A stretch of DNA of 64,000 bases, taken from CALFXN01 sp937957815 (GTDB lineage: Bacteria; Synergistota; Synergistia; Synergistales; Aminobacteriaceae). Positions 50,296-59,244 of the stretch are shown here, one piece after another. The stretch's first letter is position 1. Each line of letters begins with the position of its first letter. Below the pieces are notes generated by a model. The model ran no database searches. It saw nothing but the letters and a program-made list of their open reading frames with translations, and was not told the origin of the DNA. The stretch is taken from NCBI GenBank assembly GCA_036788195.1, contig DAIQNX010000017.1, positions 4,413 to 68,412 of the forward strand, given 5' to 3'. The position numbers and the translations under genes are program-made.

Positions 50296-52260
50296 TCATT
50301 TGCTCATCTTCTTCACGGAGTCCCGGAATTCCTTCTCGATCCTGAGCTGGTGGATCATTTCCGCCGGCGACAGTCCGTGATCCTGAGAGACCGCTACACC
50401 TTCCGTAAAGCGCTGCGCCTCTTCAGGCGTATTAATGATGTACGGCGTCAGAAAGACCATGAAGTCGATCTTTTCCTTCTGCTTCGACGTCTTTGTGAAG
50501 AGGCTCCCGAGCAAGGGAATGTACGAGAGCCCGGGAACCCGGTTCTTCAGCGTCTTTTCCGTCTCCTTGAGGAGACCGCCGAGGATGACGGTCTTCCCGT
50601 TTCCGACGATGACCGACGTCTTGATCTCGCGCTTCGCCGTGACCGGCGTCGTCGCCGTCATCGCGGTGAGAACGTCTTCGGTCTTCTGGTTGATGTCGAG
50701 GACGACGAGGTTCCCGCTCCGGATATGCGGCGTCACGCTCAGGATCAGTCCCGTATCCTTGTACTCGTAGCTGTTCTGCGTCGCTTTCGGGTTCGTGATG
50801 TCGGACGTCTGTCCCTTGAGTTGCGGGATGACCTGTCCCACCTGGAATTCGCTCGTCATGTTGTCGGTACACAGGAGTCTCGGCATCGAAAGGACGTTGA
50901 TGGCGTCGAACTTCTTGAGCATCTGGATCGACGCGTAGATGAGCCCCTTCGGGTCGGTCGTCGTCTGGAGAATCGGATCTTTAGCCGTTCCGATGTTCAC
51001 CTCGGTCTTCGTCAACGCCGTAAACCAGTTGGTCACAGTATCCGGAACGCTCGTCTCTCCGAGGGAGGCTCCTGCGGCCAGCACCGCGTCCCCCGTCATT
51101 CCGCCCCCGAACGTCGCCCAGTCGATCCCCGCGTTGTCCAGCTTCGTCAGGTTGACCTCGCAGACGAGGCCGCGGATCATCACCTGCTTCGGCTGCGTAT
51201 CGATCTGTCTGATGATCGCGAGCAGCGAATCGTACTGGTACTGCGGAACGGCGAAAATCAGGCTGTTCGTCGAGAGGTCGGGCACGACGGTCGTCGGCAT
51301 CTGGCCTTCCTTTGACGGCTGGAGCTTCGCCGCGACGGCGAGAACCTGCCCGAGCTGCTCCGCGGCCTTTTTCGCATCGGCGTGCTCGAGCTTGTAGATG
51401 TGGAAATCGCCTCCGCGCGAATAGACGTCGAGTTCCCTGATGATCCGCTGCGCTTCCTTGATGACGTCGGACTCTCCGACGAGGACGATCTTCTTGCTTC
51501 CTTCATCCGCAACCGCAAGCAGCCCCTGGAGCGGTCCGGACTTCGCGAGTTCGGTCAGTCGTCCGGCGACCAGCGACGGCGAGGAAAACTTGATCTCGAC
51601 GGTCCGGCTCATCTTGTAGCTCTCGGCGACGTCGATCTTCCGGATCAGGTTGACGGCTCGGTTCACGTCGACCGCCTTTCCCGAAAGAACGATATCGTTG
51701 CCCTTTCCGGCAGGGATGATCCCGACGTTCTTTATCGCCATCTGGATCGCCTTCACGACGAAATCAGCCGTCACGAAATCGAGCGGGACGACCTGCGTCA
51801 CCGTCTGTTCCCCCTGTGCGGGAGACATCTTGCCCCGTCGGACGGCATCTTCCGTACTGACGACCTTGCCCGGCAACACCTTGCTGTAGGCCCCGAGGTT
51901 CTCGATCGAAAGGCCGTTCATCTCGAGAACAGAGAGCATGACCTGGCGTGCCTGCCCGAGCGGAACCGGTTTCGGAGAGATGACCGAGACCTTGCCCTTG
52001 ACGGACGGGGTGACGATGATGTTTTCCTGCAGGAGTTCGGACATGAACCGGATGAACTTCACGATATCGATTTCCGTGAAGTTGAACTGCACCATCCCGG
52101 ACTTCCGCATCATCTGCGCCGCCTGGATGAGGCTCTGCTCGTCCTGGTTCTCATCCGCGGGCGTCGGCGACTTTTCCTGCGCCGCGAGGGACGACGCCCC
52201 CGCCAGGAGACTCAACGCAGTCACGACACCCAGAAAAACGATACATACCCTTTTCTTCAT
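50296..52260 (-). CDS. gspD: Type II secretion secretin GspD
   Basis: A 654-aa outer-membrane channel protein with a signal peptide (VCIVFLGVVTALSLLAGASSLAA). The periplasmic N0 domain (NFTEIDIVKFIRFMSELLQENIIVTPSVKGKV in parts) is followed by N1-N3 ring domains. The C-terminal secretin core has QVMIRGLVCEVNL, SMPRLLCTDNMTSEFQVGQVIP and VIVGNGKTVILGGLLKE..VPGLSYIPLLGSLF. The ATG at 52260 overlaps the pseudopilin stop (ATGA). A pilotin gene was not recognised. Confidence 0.93.
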   Translation of the reverse strand: MKKRVCIVFLGVVTALSLLAGASSLAAQEKSPTPADENQDEQSLIQAAQMMRKSGMVQFNFTEIDIVKFIRFMSELLQENIIVTPSVKGKVSVISPKPVPLGQARQVMLSVLEMNGLSIENLGAYSKVLPGKVVSTEDAVRRGKMSPAQGEQTVTQVVPLDFVTADFVVKAIQMAIKNVGIIPAGKGNDIVLSGKAVDVNRAVNLIRKIDVAESYKMSRTVEIKFSSPSLVAGRLTELAKSGPLQGLLAVADEGSKKIVLVGESDVIKEAQRIIRELDVYSRGGDFHIYKLEHADAKKAAEQLGQVLAVAAKLQPSKEGQMPTTVVPDLSTNSLIFAVPQYQYDSLLAIIRQIDTQPKQVMIRGLVCEVNLTKLDNAGIDWATFGGGMTGDAVLAAGASLGETSVPDTVTNWFTALTKTEVNIGTAKDPILQTTTDPKGLIYASIQMLKKFDAINVLSMPRLLCTDNMTSEFQVGQVIPQLKGQTSDITNPKATQNSYEYKDTGLILSVTPHIRSGNLVVLDINQKTEDVLTAMTATTPVTAKREIKTSVIVGNGKTVILGGLLKETEKTLKNRVPGLSYIPLLGSLFTKTSKQKEKIDFMVFLTPYIINTPEEAQRFTEGVAVSQDHGLSPAEMIHQLRIEKEFRDSVKKMSK

Positions 52261-52616
52261 TGTCCCACCTTCCCCCCGCCCTGAAAGGGCACGTAGACCA
52301 CAATCGACCGTCCGTTCTGCTCCACCGTCAGCGTCCGGTACCGGAGCGACCATTTTCCACCGAATACGGGACGCGTCTCCTCCCGTGTCTCCCAGGATCC
52401 GTTTGTCTCGCGGGCATCCCGGCGTCCCGAACCTTCGAGGATCTTTACCTGCGTTTCCCTCGCGTAGTCCAGCAACTTCCGTTGTTCGCGGACCTCGCCG
52501 AGCGTACGGCCGCCGATGATCACAAGTCGGAGCGACGCGACGGTCACGAGGGCAAGGACCGAAACGGCGACGAGGATTTCCATCAGTGTGAAGGCCGTCC
52601 GCCGGAATCGCTTCAT
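52257..52616 (-). CDS. Type II secretion minor pseudopilin (GspI-like)
   Basis: A 119-aa prepilin-like protein whose leader RRTA precedes FTLMEILVAVSVLALVTVA; again the residue before F is Ala, not Gly. The rest is a short beta-rich domain (KWSLRYRTLTVEQNGRSIVVYVP). Size and FTLMEILVA start resemble GspI, but the position between gspC and gspD is atypical, so the letter is uncertain. It is coupled on both sides through ATGA overlaps. Confidence 0.6.
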   Translation of the reverse strand: MKRFRRTAFTLMEILVAVSVLALVTVASLRLVIIGGRTLGEVREQRKLLDYARETQVKILEGSGRRDARETNGSWETREETRPVFGGKWSLRYRTLTVEQNGRSIVVYVPFQGGGKVGQ

Positions 52617-53611
52617 CGCACCGTATAGGTCAACGGCATTTCCTTGCCGTTCCGGACGACCTGGACGTCGAACCGGCTCCCTCCCATGAGGGAATTGATC
52701 GCATTCGCGACGTCGCCCATATTCCGGATCGGGATCCCGTTGACCGACTGCAGGACGTCACCCTGCTCCACGCCGAGCTTCGTCAGGATGCTCTCCTTGT
52801 CCAGCCACTGGACCTCGATCCCGGAAGCCTGCGCCCCCTCGAATTTCGGACGCAGACGAAAACGCTTCATTTCGTCGAAGGGGTTCATGAGCATCCGGTT
52901 CACGAGATCCCTGTCGATGATCCCCGCCTCTGTCGCCGTAGCGGCCTTCACCTCGTTCCCATCCGGCTGCTTTTCCTGAGCCTGCGGAGTCGGCTTCGCG
53001 GTTTCCTGTTTTTCCGGCGTTTTTCTGACGGGAGGCTGCGTCGGTCCGTAATACAGCGAGAGAACAACGATTTCCCTGTCGCCGCTCAGGACGACGTCGT
53101 ACGGCGTGACTTCGACGAGGGAATATCCGTTCAATGAATCTCCCCGTATGACGATCCGCTCCTTCCCCTTTTCGGAGAACAGGGCGGCGATTCCCGGGAA
53201 CGTCCCGGACAGAGAGATGTCCTTCAATCCCGCAGCGGCGACGGCTTTCGACGTGTCTTCGGCTTTCGCGTCGCTCTTCTTTTCCGCAGCCGGCTCGACC
53301 TTCCGGAGCGTCGCGCCGAACGGATTCGCGTCGACGAAATCCTTCAAAGTCGGCGCATTCTCGGCCGCGAGGGACTGCCGTGCCGAACGTCCGTCCGGAA
53401 TTCCCGTCGCCCGCAGGGCGAAGTTCAGATCGGTGAGATACATCCCCAGGGATCTCATGAGAAAATAGCCGAGGATCGCGCCAAGGCATACCGCGCCCAC
53501 GAACGGAACGATTTTCTCCGCGAAACGGACGACGGCGTCCGGCAGGTGTGAGCCCGCACCCCGGCGCAACGTGTTGCGCGCGTTTCCGAGCAGCTCCTCG
53601 AATCGGGGCAC
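52613..53611 (-). CDS. gspC: Type II secretion protein GspC with PDZ domain
   Basis: A 332-aa bitopic inner-membrane protein: cytoplasmic N-terminus, one span (IVPFVGAVCLGAILGYFLM), a homology region (LKDISLSGTFPGIAALFSEKGKERIVIRGDSLNGYSL in parts) that contacts GspD, a Pro/Lys/Gln-rich linker, and a C-terminal PDZ domain (LTKLGVEQGDVLQSVNGIPIRNMGDVANAIN in parts). GTG at 53611 is chosen for GGGGGAGGTG upstream; the G overlaps the TAG stop of the preceding gene. Confidence 0.88.
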   Translation of the reverse strand: MPRFEELLGNARNTLRRGAGSHLPDAVVRFAEKIVPFVGAVCLGAILGYFLMRSLGMYLTDLNFALRATGIPDGRSARQSLAAENAPTLKDFVDANPFGATLRKVEPAAEKKSDAKAEDTSKAVAAAGLKDISLSGTFPGIAALFSEKGKERIVIRGDSLNGYSLVEVTPYDVVLSGDREIVVLSLYYGPTQPPVRKTPEKQETAKPTPQAQEKQPDGNEVKAATATEAGIIDRDLVNRMLMNPFDEMKRFRLRPKFEGAQASGIEVQWLDKESILTKLGVEQGDVLQSVNGIPIRNMGDVANAINSLMGGSRFDVQVVRNGKEMPLTYTVR

Positions 53612-54219
53612 TACGACACCTCCCCCTGTTTCCATCGCCAGAGCCCCTTCTTCTCCCTGTCGAGAGGAAGGATTCCCTTCAGCGCTCCGAGTTTCGCGTC
53701 CAGGGCGTCGGCGACCCCGAGCTCGACGTTTGCGCCGCTAATGCGCCGGTTCGGAGGATCGACCACGATGCGTCCACGAACCTTGATGTCGCCACGGGTT
53801 TCGATCACGTCGATTCTCGCGCTTTTCCGTCCCAGAAGAAACCATACGGTTCCTCCCGAAATTGCGGCGCGGCCGTCCTTTCCGAAAGTGATCTCCGCGT
53901 CGCGGAACGAAAGTTCCGCCGACGCGCCGAGATTCACGGCGGACTGAAGGGCCCTCGGTGTCAGGACAAGCTCCCTGACTCTGATTCCTCCCAGCATATT
54001 TCCGAGGACGACGTTCGTGACGACGAAATCGGGAAAGAACCGCCCCCGCGCCTCGACGCGGTCGAACGAAAGCGGGAATCCCCGTTGCGCGAGGGATTTC
54101 GAGAGGATCCCCATCCCGTACTCCCCCGCCTGTTCCCAAGGAAAGAACGCCAGCGAGGAAACGACAAGAACGCAGAGAAAGGCCAGGAAGACCGAGGAAA
54201 AAAACAGGACGCGTCTCAT
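53611..54219 (-). CDS. gspN: Type II secretion protein GspN-like
   Basis: A 202-aa protein with one N-terminal membrane span (VLFFSSVFLAFLCVLVVSSLAFF) and a beta-rich periplasmic domain (GFPLSFDRVEARGRFFPDFVVTNVVLGN in parts, ELVLTPRALQSAVNL). This arrangement and the position after gspL-gspM agree with GspN, a poorly understood subunit absent from many systems. The start overlaps the gspM-like stop (ATGA). Confidence 0.65.
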   Translation of the reverse strand: MRRVLFFSSVFLAFLCVLVVSSLAFFPWEQAGEYGMGILSKSLAQRGFPLSFDRVEARGRFFPDFVVTNVVLGNMLGGIRVRELVLTPRALQSAVNLGASAELSFRDAEITFGKDGRAAISGGTVWFLLGRKSARIDVIETRGDIKVRGRIVVDPPNRRISGANVELGVADALDAKLGALKGILPLDREKKGLWRWKQGEVS

Positions 54220-54686
54220 GATTTCCCTCCGATAATGAAGGAAACCGAAAAAAGACGCTCCTTGCCGACCGGAAAGACCTTCATCTCGGCCGAGAGAAAC
54301 TTGAGGCCTTTCTTCCGTATTTCCTGGATGAACGTCGCGAACTGCTCCGCGTAGACCCTGTCGAACTGGACGGACGCTCCTTTCGACGTCTGCGAGAGCT
54401 GCACGAGGTTGTCCTTGAGTCCGACGGAATCCATCGCCTTCGAGATCGCCGCGATCGGATCCTCGGAAGGCACGCCGGTCTGCGTGCCTCCGCCTATGGC
54501 GATATAGTCGCGGGAGAGTTTCAGAAGCGTTTCGAAGCGACGTTTCTGAAGCTCGACCGCATCCGTCGCCGATCTCCCGGCGTCCGCGAGGAAAAAGTAA
54601 CACCCCCACGAGACGGCGCAGAGAAACGCGACGGCAAGAAGCCGTTTCAGTCCCGGCGTGTCCCGGGAGACCGGGAAGAAAGCCAT
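54216..54686 (-). CDS. gspM: Type II secretion protein GspM-like
   Basis: A 156-aa protein with an N-terminal span (LLAVAFLCAVSWGCYFFLADA), a short coiled region (AVELQKRRFETLLKLSRDYIA) and a ferredoxin-like C-terminal domain. Sequence similarity within GspM is low, so the call rests on size, topology and position between gspL and gspN. ATG at 54686 is chosen for GAGGTGG upstream. Confidence 0.6.
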   Translation of the reverse strand: MAFFPVSRDTPGLKRLLAVAFLCAVSWGCYFFLADAGRSATDAVELQKRRFETLLKLSRDYIAIGGGTQTGVPSEDPIAAISKAMDSVGLKDNLVQLSQTSKGASVQFDRVYAEQFATFIQEIRKKGLKFLSAEMKVFPVGKERLFSVSFIIGGKS

Positions 54687-54691
54687 ACCGT

Positions 54692-55846
54692 TCACCACCT
54701 CAGGTTCATGGAGAAGCGCAACCCCCCGCCCGGAATCTGCTGGATGTCCCCGAGCTGGGTCCGGAACGAGACGGAAATTCCCTTCTGGAACGCCTGCAAT
54801 CGTTCCATATCCGGGACCGAGCCCGTCAGATCTGCTCCTTCGGCATTGTACCGCAGCGACTCAACGGATACGGACGTCTCTCCCGCCGCTTTCACCGACG
54901 CGCCGAGCCGCGCGAGCATCTCCTCGAGGATCAGGCCCTTCTCTCCGCCGCGCGCCGCGTTGAGTTTCCCCCGTGCCTGGCTGACGGGATCGACGATCTT
55001 CCCCGTAGCGTCGAAGACGGAACGATAGAGCGCCGTTCCCTGATCGCGTATCCGGTCGAGGGCGCGCAGCGAGAATTCGCGCTGCGCGTACATGCCGCCC
55101 GCGGCGCAGAGCCCGGCGAGCAGGATCCACGACGCCGCCCGCGTGCAGAGGCGAATTCCCTTCTCAAGAGCGAGAACCGTGTCCACGGCACGCACGGAAA
55201 GATTGACGTCCGGAGCGAAATGCTTCCGCGACAACGTCTCCGACGCCATCCCGGCGAGGTCGTCGCGGGCGGCCCCGTCTTCCGAGTCTTCCCAGACGTA
55301 CGTCTCGAGTTCTTCAACGCCGCGTCCGGACGCAAAGGAACGGATCCAGTCCGTTTCGTCCTCGATCGTCTTCCTCTTTCTGGAAACGATCCTGTACAGT
55401 ACCGGGATTCCTCCGGTAAAGAGCATCGAACAGATCTCGTCCTTCAGGATACACGCGGCGAGCCCGTTGTCCGGAAGACGCGCCGCGAGCGCAAGAGGAA
55501 GCGGCCAGACACGGAGCGACCTCGCCTTGGCCGCGACGGACTCGACGACCGCAAGCTCTTCCGAGGAGAGAAAGCAGGTGATTCCGGCGCTCCCCTTTCC
55601 TTCCCTGGAGCACACCGTTGGAAACGCCTCGATCAGCGGCTTTCCCGATGTGAAAGGCTGAACCTGAAGCTTGACTGCTTCCCGTATTGCCGTCTGCCCG
55701 GAAAACGGAAAGGAAAACGGCTGGATCGACAGACTATGGAACGGCACGAGGAGAAGCAGATCGCGACCGAATGATCCGGAGACCTTCCCCTGGGTCCCCT
55801 CCGCGCCTCTTTCGTACAGCCGCACCGACGTCGCCGTGACCGGCAT
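54692..55846 (-). CDS. gspL: Type II secretion protein GspL-like
   Basis: A 384-aa protein with a cytoplasmic actin-like/PilM-like domain (residues 1-250), one membrane span (AASWILLAGLCAAGGMYA) and a periplasmic ferredoxin-like domain ending in LRFSMNLRW. This fits GspL, which anchors GspE to the membrane. The cytoplasmic domain is divergent. GGAGGAGTACTGAT precedes ATG 55846; gspK ends 1 base ahead. Confidence 0.7.
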   Translation of the reverse strand: MPVTATSVRLYERGAEGTQGKVSGSFGRDLLLLVPFHSLSIQPFSFPFSGQTAIREAVKLQVQPFTSGKPLIEAFPTVCSREGKGSAGITCFLSSEELAVVESVAAKARSLRVWPLPLALAARLPDNGLAACILKDEICSMLFTGGIPVLYRIVSRKRKTIEDETDWIRSFASGRGVEELETYVWEDSEDGAARDDLAGMASETLSRKHFAPDVNLSVRAVDTVLALEKGIRLCTRAASWILLAGLCAAGGMYAQREFSLRALDRIRDQGTALYRSVFDATGKIVDPVSQARGKLNAARGGEKGLILEEMLARLGASVKAAGETSVSVESLRYNAEGADLTGSVPDMERLQAFQKGISVSFRTQLGDIQQIPGGGLRFSMNLRW

Positions 55847-55847
55847 A

Positions 55848-56777
55848 TCAGTACTCCTCCCATGAAACAAGGGAACAGGAGCCCGTACCTTTTTTGATGA
55901 TGAAAGCGAATCTCTTCAGCAGGTCTCCCTCCATCGTCGCGGCGTCTATGGTCACACGGAAAAAGGTGCTGGTAAATGATATCAGATTCATCAGCTTCGG
56001 CAAAGATTGCTGCGGGAACGAACCGACCGCGGCGACGTCCCCGATGTTTTCAAACGGTTTATCCGCCCTCGCCTCAATGATATCCTCCGCAACGTTTCTG
56101 TCGATGTCATCGAACAATTCGAGGACATGCGCCGGAGCCATATTGATGTTGATCTTTCCGTCGCTCCAGACGGTACAGTACGCCTCAAGCCCCGACCTGT
56201 CGAACGTCCCGGACAGAATTTCCCGCGTCACTTCCGGAATCGCCAGGAGCTCCGAAAGACTCACGACAGGACGGTTCAGCCACTTCTTGTCCTCCCGGCC
56301 TCCAAGTCGGGGCATTTTGTTCGCGTCGAGAAAATCGAGAACGATATTCCCGACGTCATCCGCCTTGAGAAGACTCCAGAGATTTTCCCAGACGCTTTTC
56401 ATTTCGAGCCGCAAAGTCTCTCCGTCGGGAAGAAAAAGGCTCGCTATCGGAATTCTGTCATTCAGGGGCGTTACTTCAACCGTAAGAATGCCTATCTCCG
56501 GTATCGGGAATATCATGGGTTTGAACCATGGTTCCTTTTTCGAATCGTACGCGGATTTGTCCATGACGAGTCCCCGGGCGACTTCTCCGGCGAGAACATA
56601 GGCGATACTTCTCGCCTGCAGTACGGAACGCTCCTTCATGACCCTCCGGATCTGTCCTCTCGCGTACCACGCGTACCCCATCGCACAGGAAAGAAGCATC
56701 GTGGAGACGAGAAGAACTGTCACGAGGATAAAGCCGCGGCGCGCCGGACGTCCTCTACCTCGGAAGCCAGTCCGCAT
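55848..56777 (-). CDS. gspK: Type II secretion minor pseudopilin GspK
   Basis: A 309-aa large minor pseudopilin. After a basic leader (PARRG) comes FILVTVLLVSTMLLSCAMGY, with no Glu at +5, the known exception for GspK. Other landmarks are TPLNDRIPIASLFLPDGET, the long helical domain (LLKADDVGNIVLDFLDANK), and SDGKININMAPAHVLELFDDID, a conserved GspK segment. It caps the pseudopilus tip. It overlaps gspJ by 23 bases. Confidence 0.85.
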   Translation of the reverse strand: MRTGFRGRGRPARRGFILVTVLLVSTMLLSCAMGYAWYARGQIRRVMKERSVLQARSIAYVLAGEVARGLVMDKSAYDSKKEPWFKPMIFPIPEIGILTVEVTPLNDRIPIASLFLPDGETLRLEMKSVWENLWSLLKADDVGNIVLDFLDANKMPRLGGREDKKWLNRPVVSLSELLAIPEVTREILSGTFDRSGLEAYCTVWSDGKININMAPAHVLELFDDIDRNVAEDIIEARADKPFENIGDVAAVGSFPQQSLPKLMNLISFTSTFFRVTIDAATMEGDLLKRFAFIIKKGTGSCSLVSWEEY

Positions 56778-57381
56778 AGCGCGACGAGTCCTCCCTTCTC
56801 GCGACCGTTACGCGAAAACCCACCGGGTATTCTCCAATGTACGTTCGCCCCCATGTTCCGCCGTTCCAGACTTCGACGCCGAAGCCGTCGACTCCTTCGA
56901 GAACGAGCTGCCCGGATTCGACGGGCAACTTTTCGAGATCGACCTCGTCGGGTGTTTTCGATACGGCGAACCATCTATAGAGACCGAGGGGAAACTTCTT
57001 CGTTTTCATGATCCGCTCCCGGACGACCCGGTATATCGTGCTCCCGGGGGGAAGTCCCTGACGGGCGGAGGCTGTACCCCAGATGACGACCGTATCGTCG
57101 TTCTTTCCTTCGAGCGTGTCGTGCCGGACGATTTTCATCGCGACCGTCTTCTTCGGAGGCAGCGTCAGATTTCCGCGTGCGCACTCGACAACCGACGACG
57201 CGGCGATTCTGAGCGACGCCTCGGATCCGAAAAGCGCCTCCGTGTCGGTAACCCTTCGGATCACGAGTATCAGGGGCGCGATGGCACCTACGGCGAGGAC
57301 GCCCGTCAGCGCAACCGCCACGAGGAGCTCGACGAGCGTCAGGCCGGATCGCCCCGAAGAAGTACCGCCGCATCTCCGCAT
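56755..57381 (-). CDS. gspJ: Type II secretion minor pseudopilin GspJ-like
   Basis: A 208-aa prepilin-like protein with leader GRSG, then LTLVELLVAVALTGVLAVGAIAPL (residue +1 is Leu instead of Phe), and a beta-rich domain ending with an immunoglobulin-like YIGEYPVGFRVTVARRE. The length and place directly before gspK indicate GspJ, which forms the tip complex with GspI and GspK. Confidence 0.75.
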   Translation of the reverse strand: MRRCGGTSSGRSGLTLVELLVAVALTGVLAVGAIAPLILVIRRVTDTEALFGSEASLRIAASSVVECARGNLTLPPKKTVAMKIVRHDTLEGKNDDTVVIWGTASARQGLPPGSTIYRVVRERIMKTKKFPLGLYRWFAVSKTPDEVDLEKLPVESGQLVLEGVDGFGVEVWNGGTWGRTYIGEYPVGFRVTVARREDSSRYADWLPR

Positions 57382-57389
57382 TGTGGCTC

Positions 57390-59237
57390 TCAGCTTCCGG
57401 AGTTCCTCACCGCGACGGTTCCGGGCTTGAGGTAGGTCAGCAGCTTATCGAGAATCGGCTTCTGCCGCAGCTTCGAACTCCAGTCGATGAGTATCTTGAG
57501 ATCCTCCGCCTGCGGCTCCCGCTCGAAGAACCGGAGAAGCCTGTTCAGCCCTTCGGCAAGAGCCTCGTTCGATTTCATCGCCTGTCCGAGCGAAATATGA
57601 TGGTAGGCGAGCTGTTTTTCCGCGACGTCGCGAACCATGAGACTCCTGTGCGCGGCATCGAGAAGGGCTCTCTGCTCGACCGCATCGTTCGTCTGGATCG
57701 CCCTGCGGATCAGGTAGTCTCCGTAGAGCCCATGGCCCAGAAAGGAAAATCCGAAGACGGCCGCGGCCGCGATCGCGGCCCCGGCGAGCCTGACGGCCGC
57801 GGATGAGCGCCTCACGCCCGATTCATCGTCTTCTCTCCTTCCCGAAACGCACCAGACTCCCGGGAGAAGCTCCCTGTTGGCAATGGCGAACGCCAGCGCG
57901 GTCCACAGAGAATTTTCGATCCGGTGAAAGGGCCGCGAAAAGGCCGCATTGAACCAGATGAGCGCCAGACAGGCGCAGGCCCAGATCGCCTCGTCCCCGA
58001 GCGAACCGGGACGATTCGCGGACGGACGACCGAATGCCCTTCTGAAAAACGCGAAAAGCCACCAGATACCCAGACAGAGCAAAACGCCGCCGCCGGGGAA
58101 TCCCGCCTCGCAGAACCACTGGAGGATCTCGTTATGCGCCCAGTGGGTATACTGGAACTTTTGCTCGGGATAACGCGAGAACGCCTCACGCTGTGCATCC
58201 AGGTAGTGCCACTTGTACTGACCGAGCCCGACCCCTCTGACGGGATGCATCGTGAACATCGTCCACGACGTCCTCCAGATACCGTCCCGACCGCCGATCT
58301 GCGTCGGATTCTCGAGGATATCCTCGACCTTGCTCCTCAGGGACCCGCTTCGCGAGGAATTGAACGCGACGCTGCACGAGAACGCGAAGAGAACCAGAAG
58401 GATTCCCGCGTAAAACCGCCGCCGCCGCGAGACGTCGCCGCTCTTCGTGTAGAGAATCCACATGAAGACGAGTGCGGCGAAAAAACCTCCGAGAGCCGAA
58501 CGCGTGGTCGTTCCCCAGAGTCCCCACGCGTTCACGAGGATCAGAACGAGGACGACGTAGCAGGCGACGGGTCGGGAGGTTCCGGTTTTCCGCTGCATCT
58601 CCGGAATGACCGTGATATAGAGATACAGGGAGCACAATAGCGCGATCGCGAGCCACAGGCCGAACATCTCCTGCTGTCCCGTGTTGGCGATATAGTTGCC
58701 CGGCGTGGGAAGGATGAACGAAAAGGGATCGCTCAGGTTCCGGATCTGCAGTTCGGCGAAGAACGTACTGACGGCCCCGTTGAGGGACGCGCCGAACGCC
58801 ACTGCCGCGAAACGGGAGCCCGGGAACGAGTTGTACGACAGGACGTACATGATCCACATGGACGCGAAGAAAAACCACTCGCGGAAGAAGGTCGACGGAG
58901 AACGGAGGTCGAGCCAGAGCGGCTGGACGGTCATATAGAGAAGCATGAAAAACCACAGGATCCCGAAGAGGTCGATCCGGACCCGGATTCTGTCTCCTCC
59001 GTGCCGCAGGAGACGATATCCCGCGACGACGCACGCGATTCCGACGGGAACCATCGCGACGACCCACTTCATGAGGTGGAGCGTCTGGAACCAGAAACTC
59101 CCCGAAAAGACGATATTGGGCAACGCGAGGCTTATGAACCAGAGAACAGTCAACATCCGCGCCGGAATCAGCGGAAGATCCGCTTCCGGCGCGACGGAAA
59201 CCGAAATATCCGTTTTTTTCGTCCGTTTCTGCGTCAC
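57390..59237 (-). CDS. O-antigen ligase/polymerase-like membrane protein
   Basis: A 615-aa protein with about 12 membrane spans and the Wzy_C/WaaL/PglL-type motif THWAHNEILQWFCEAGFPGG preceded by HPVRGVGLGQYKWHYLDA. The C-terminal 120 residues are soluble, helical and TPR-like (AHRSLMVRDVAEKQLAYHHIS). Family members transfer lipid-linked glycans to lipid A core or to proteins. Its place between parB and gspJ in one operon raises the possibility that it glycosylates pseudopilins or secreted proteins (PglL-like), but LPS O-antigen ligation is equally compatible. Confidence 0.75.
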   Translation of the reverse strand: MTQKRTKKTDISVSVAPEADLPLIPARMLTVLWFISLALPNIVFSGSFWFQTLHLMKWVVAMVPVGIACVVAGYRLLRHGGDRIRVRIDLFGILWFFMLLYMTVQPLWLDLRSPSTFFREWFFFASMWIMYVLSYNSFPGSRFAAVAFGASLNGAVSTFFAELQIRNLSDPFSFILPTPGNYIANTGQQEMFGLWLAIALLCSLYLYITVIPEMQRKTGTSRPVACYVVLVLILVNAWGLWGTTTRSALGGFFAALVFMWILYTKSGDVSRRRRFYAGILLVLFAFSCSVAFNSSRSGSLRSKVEDILENPTQIGGRDGIWRTSWTMFTMHPVRGVGLGQYKWHYLDAQREAFSRYPEQKFQYTHWAHNEILQWFCEAGFPGGGVLLCLGIWWLFAFFRRAFGRPSANRPGSLGDEAIWACACLALIWFNAAFSRPFHRIENSLWTALAFAIANRELLPGVWCVSGRREDDESGVRRSSAAVRLAGAAIAAAAVFGFSFLGHGLYGDYLIRRAIQTNDAVEQRALLDAAHRSLMVRDVAEKQLAYHHISLGQAMKSNEALAEGLNRLLRFFEREPQAEDLKILIDWSSKLRQKPILDKLLTYLKPGTVAVRNSGS

Positions 59238-59244
59238 CGTACGA

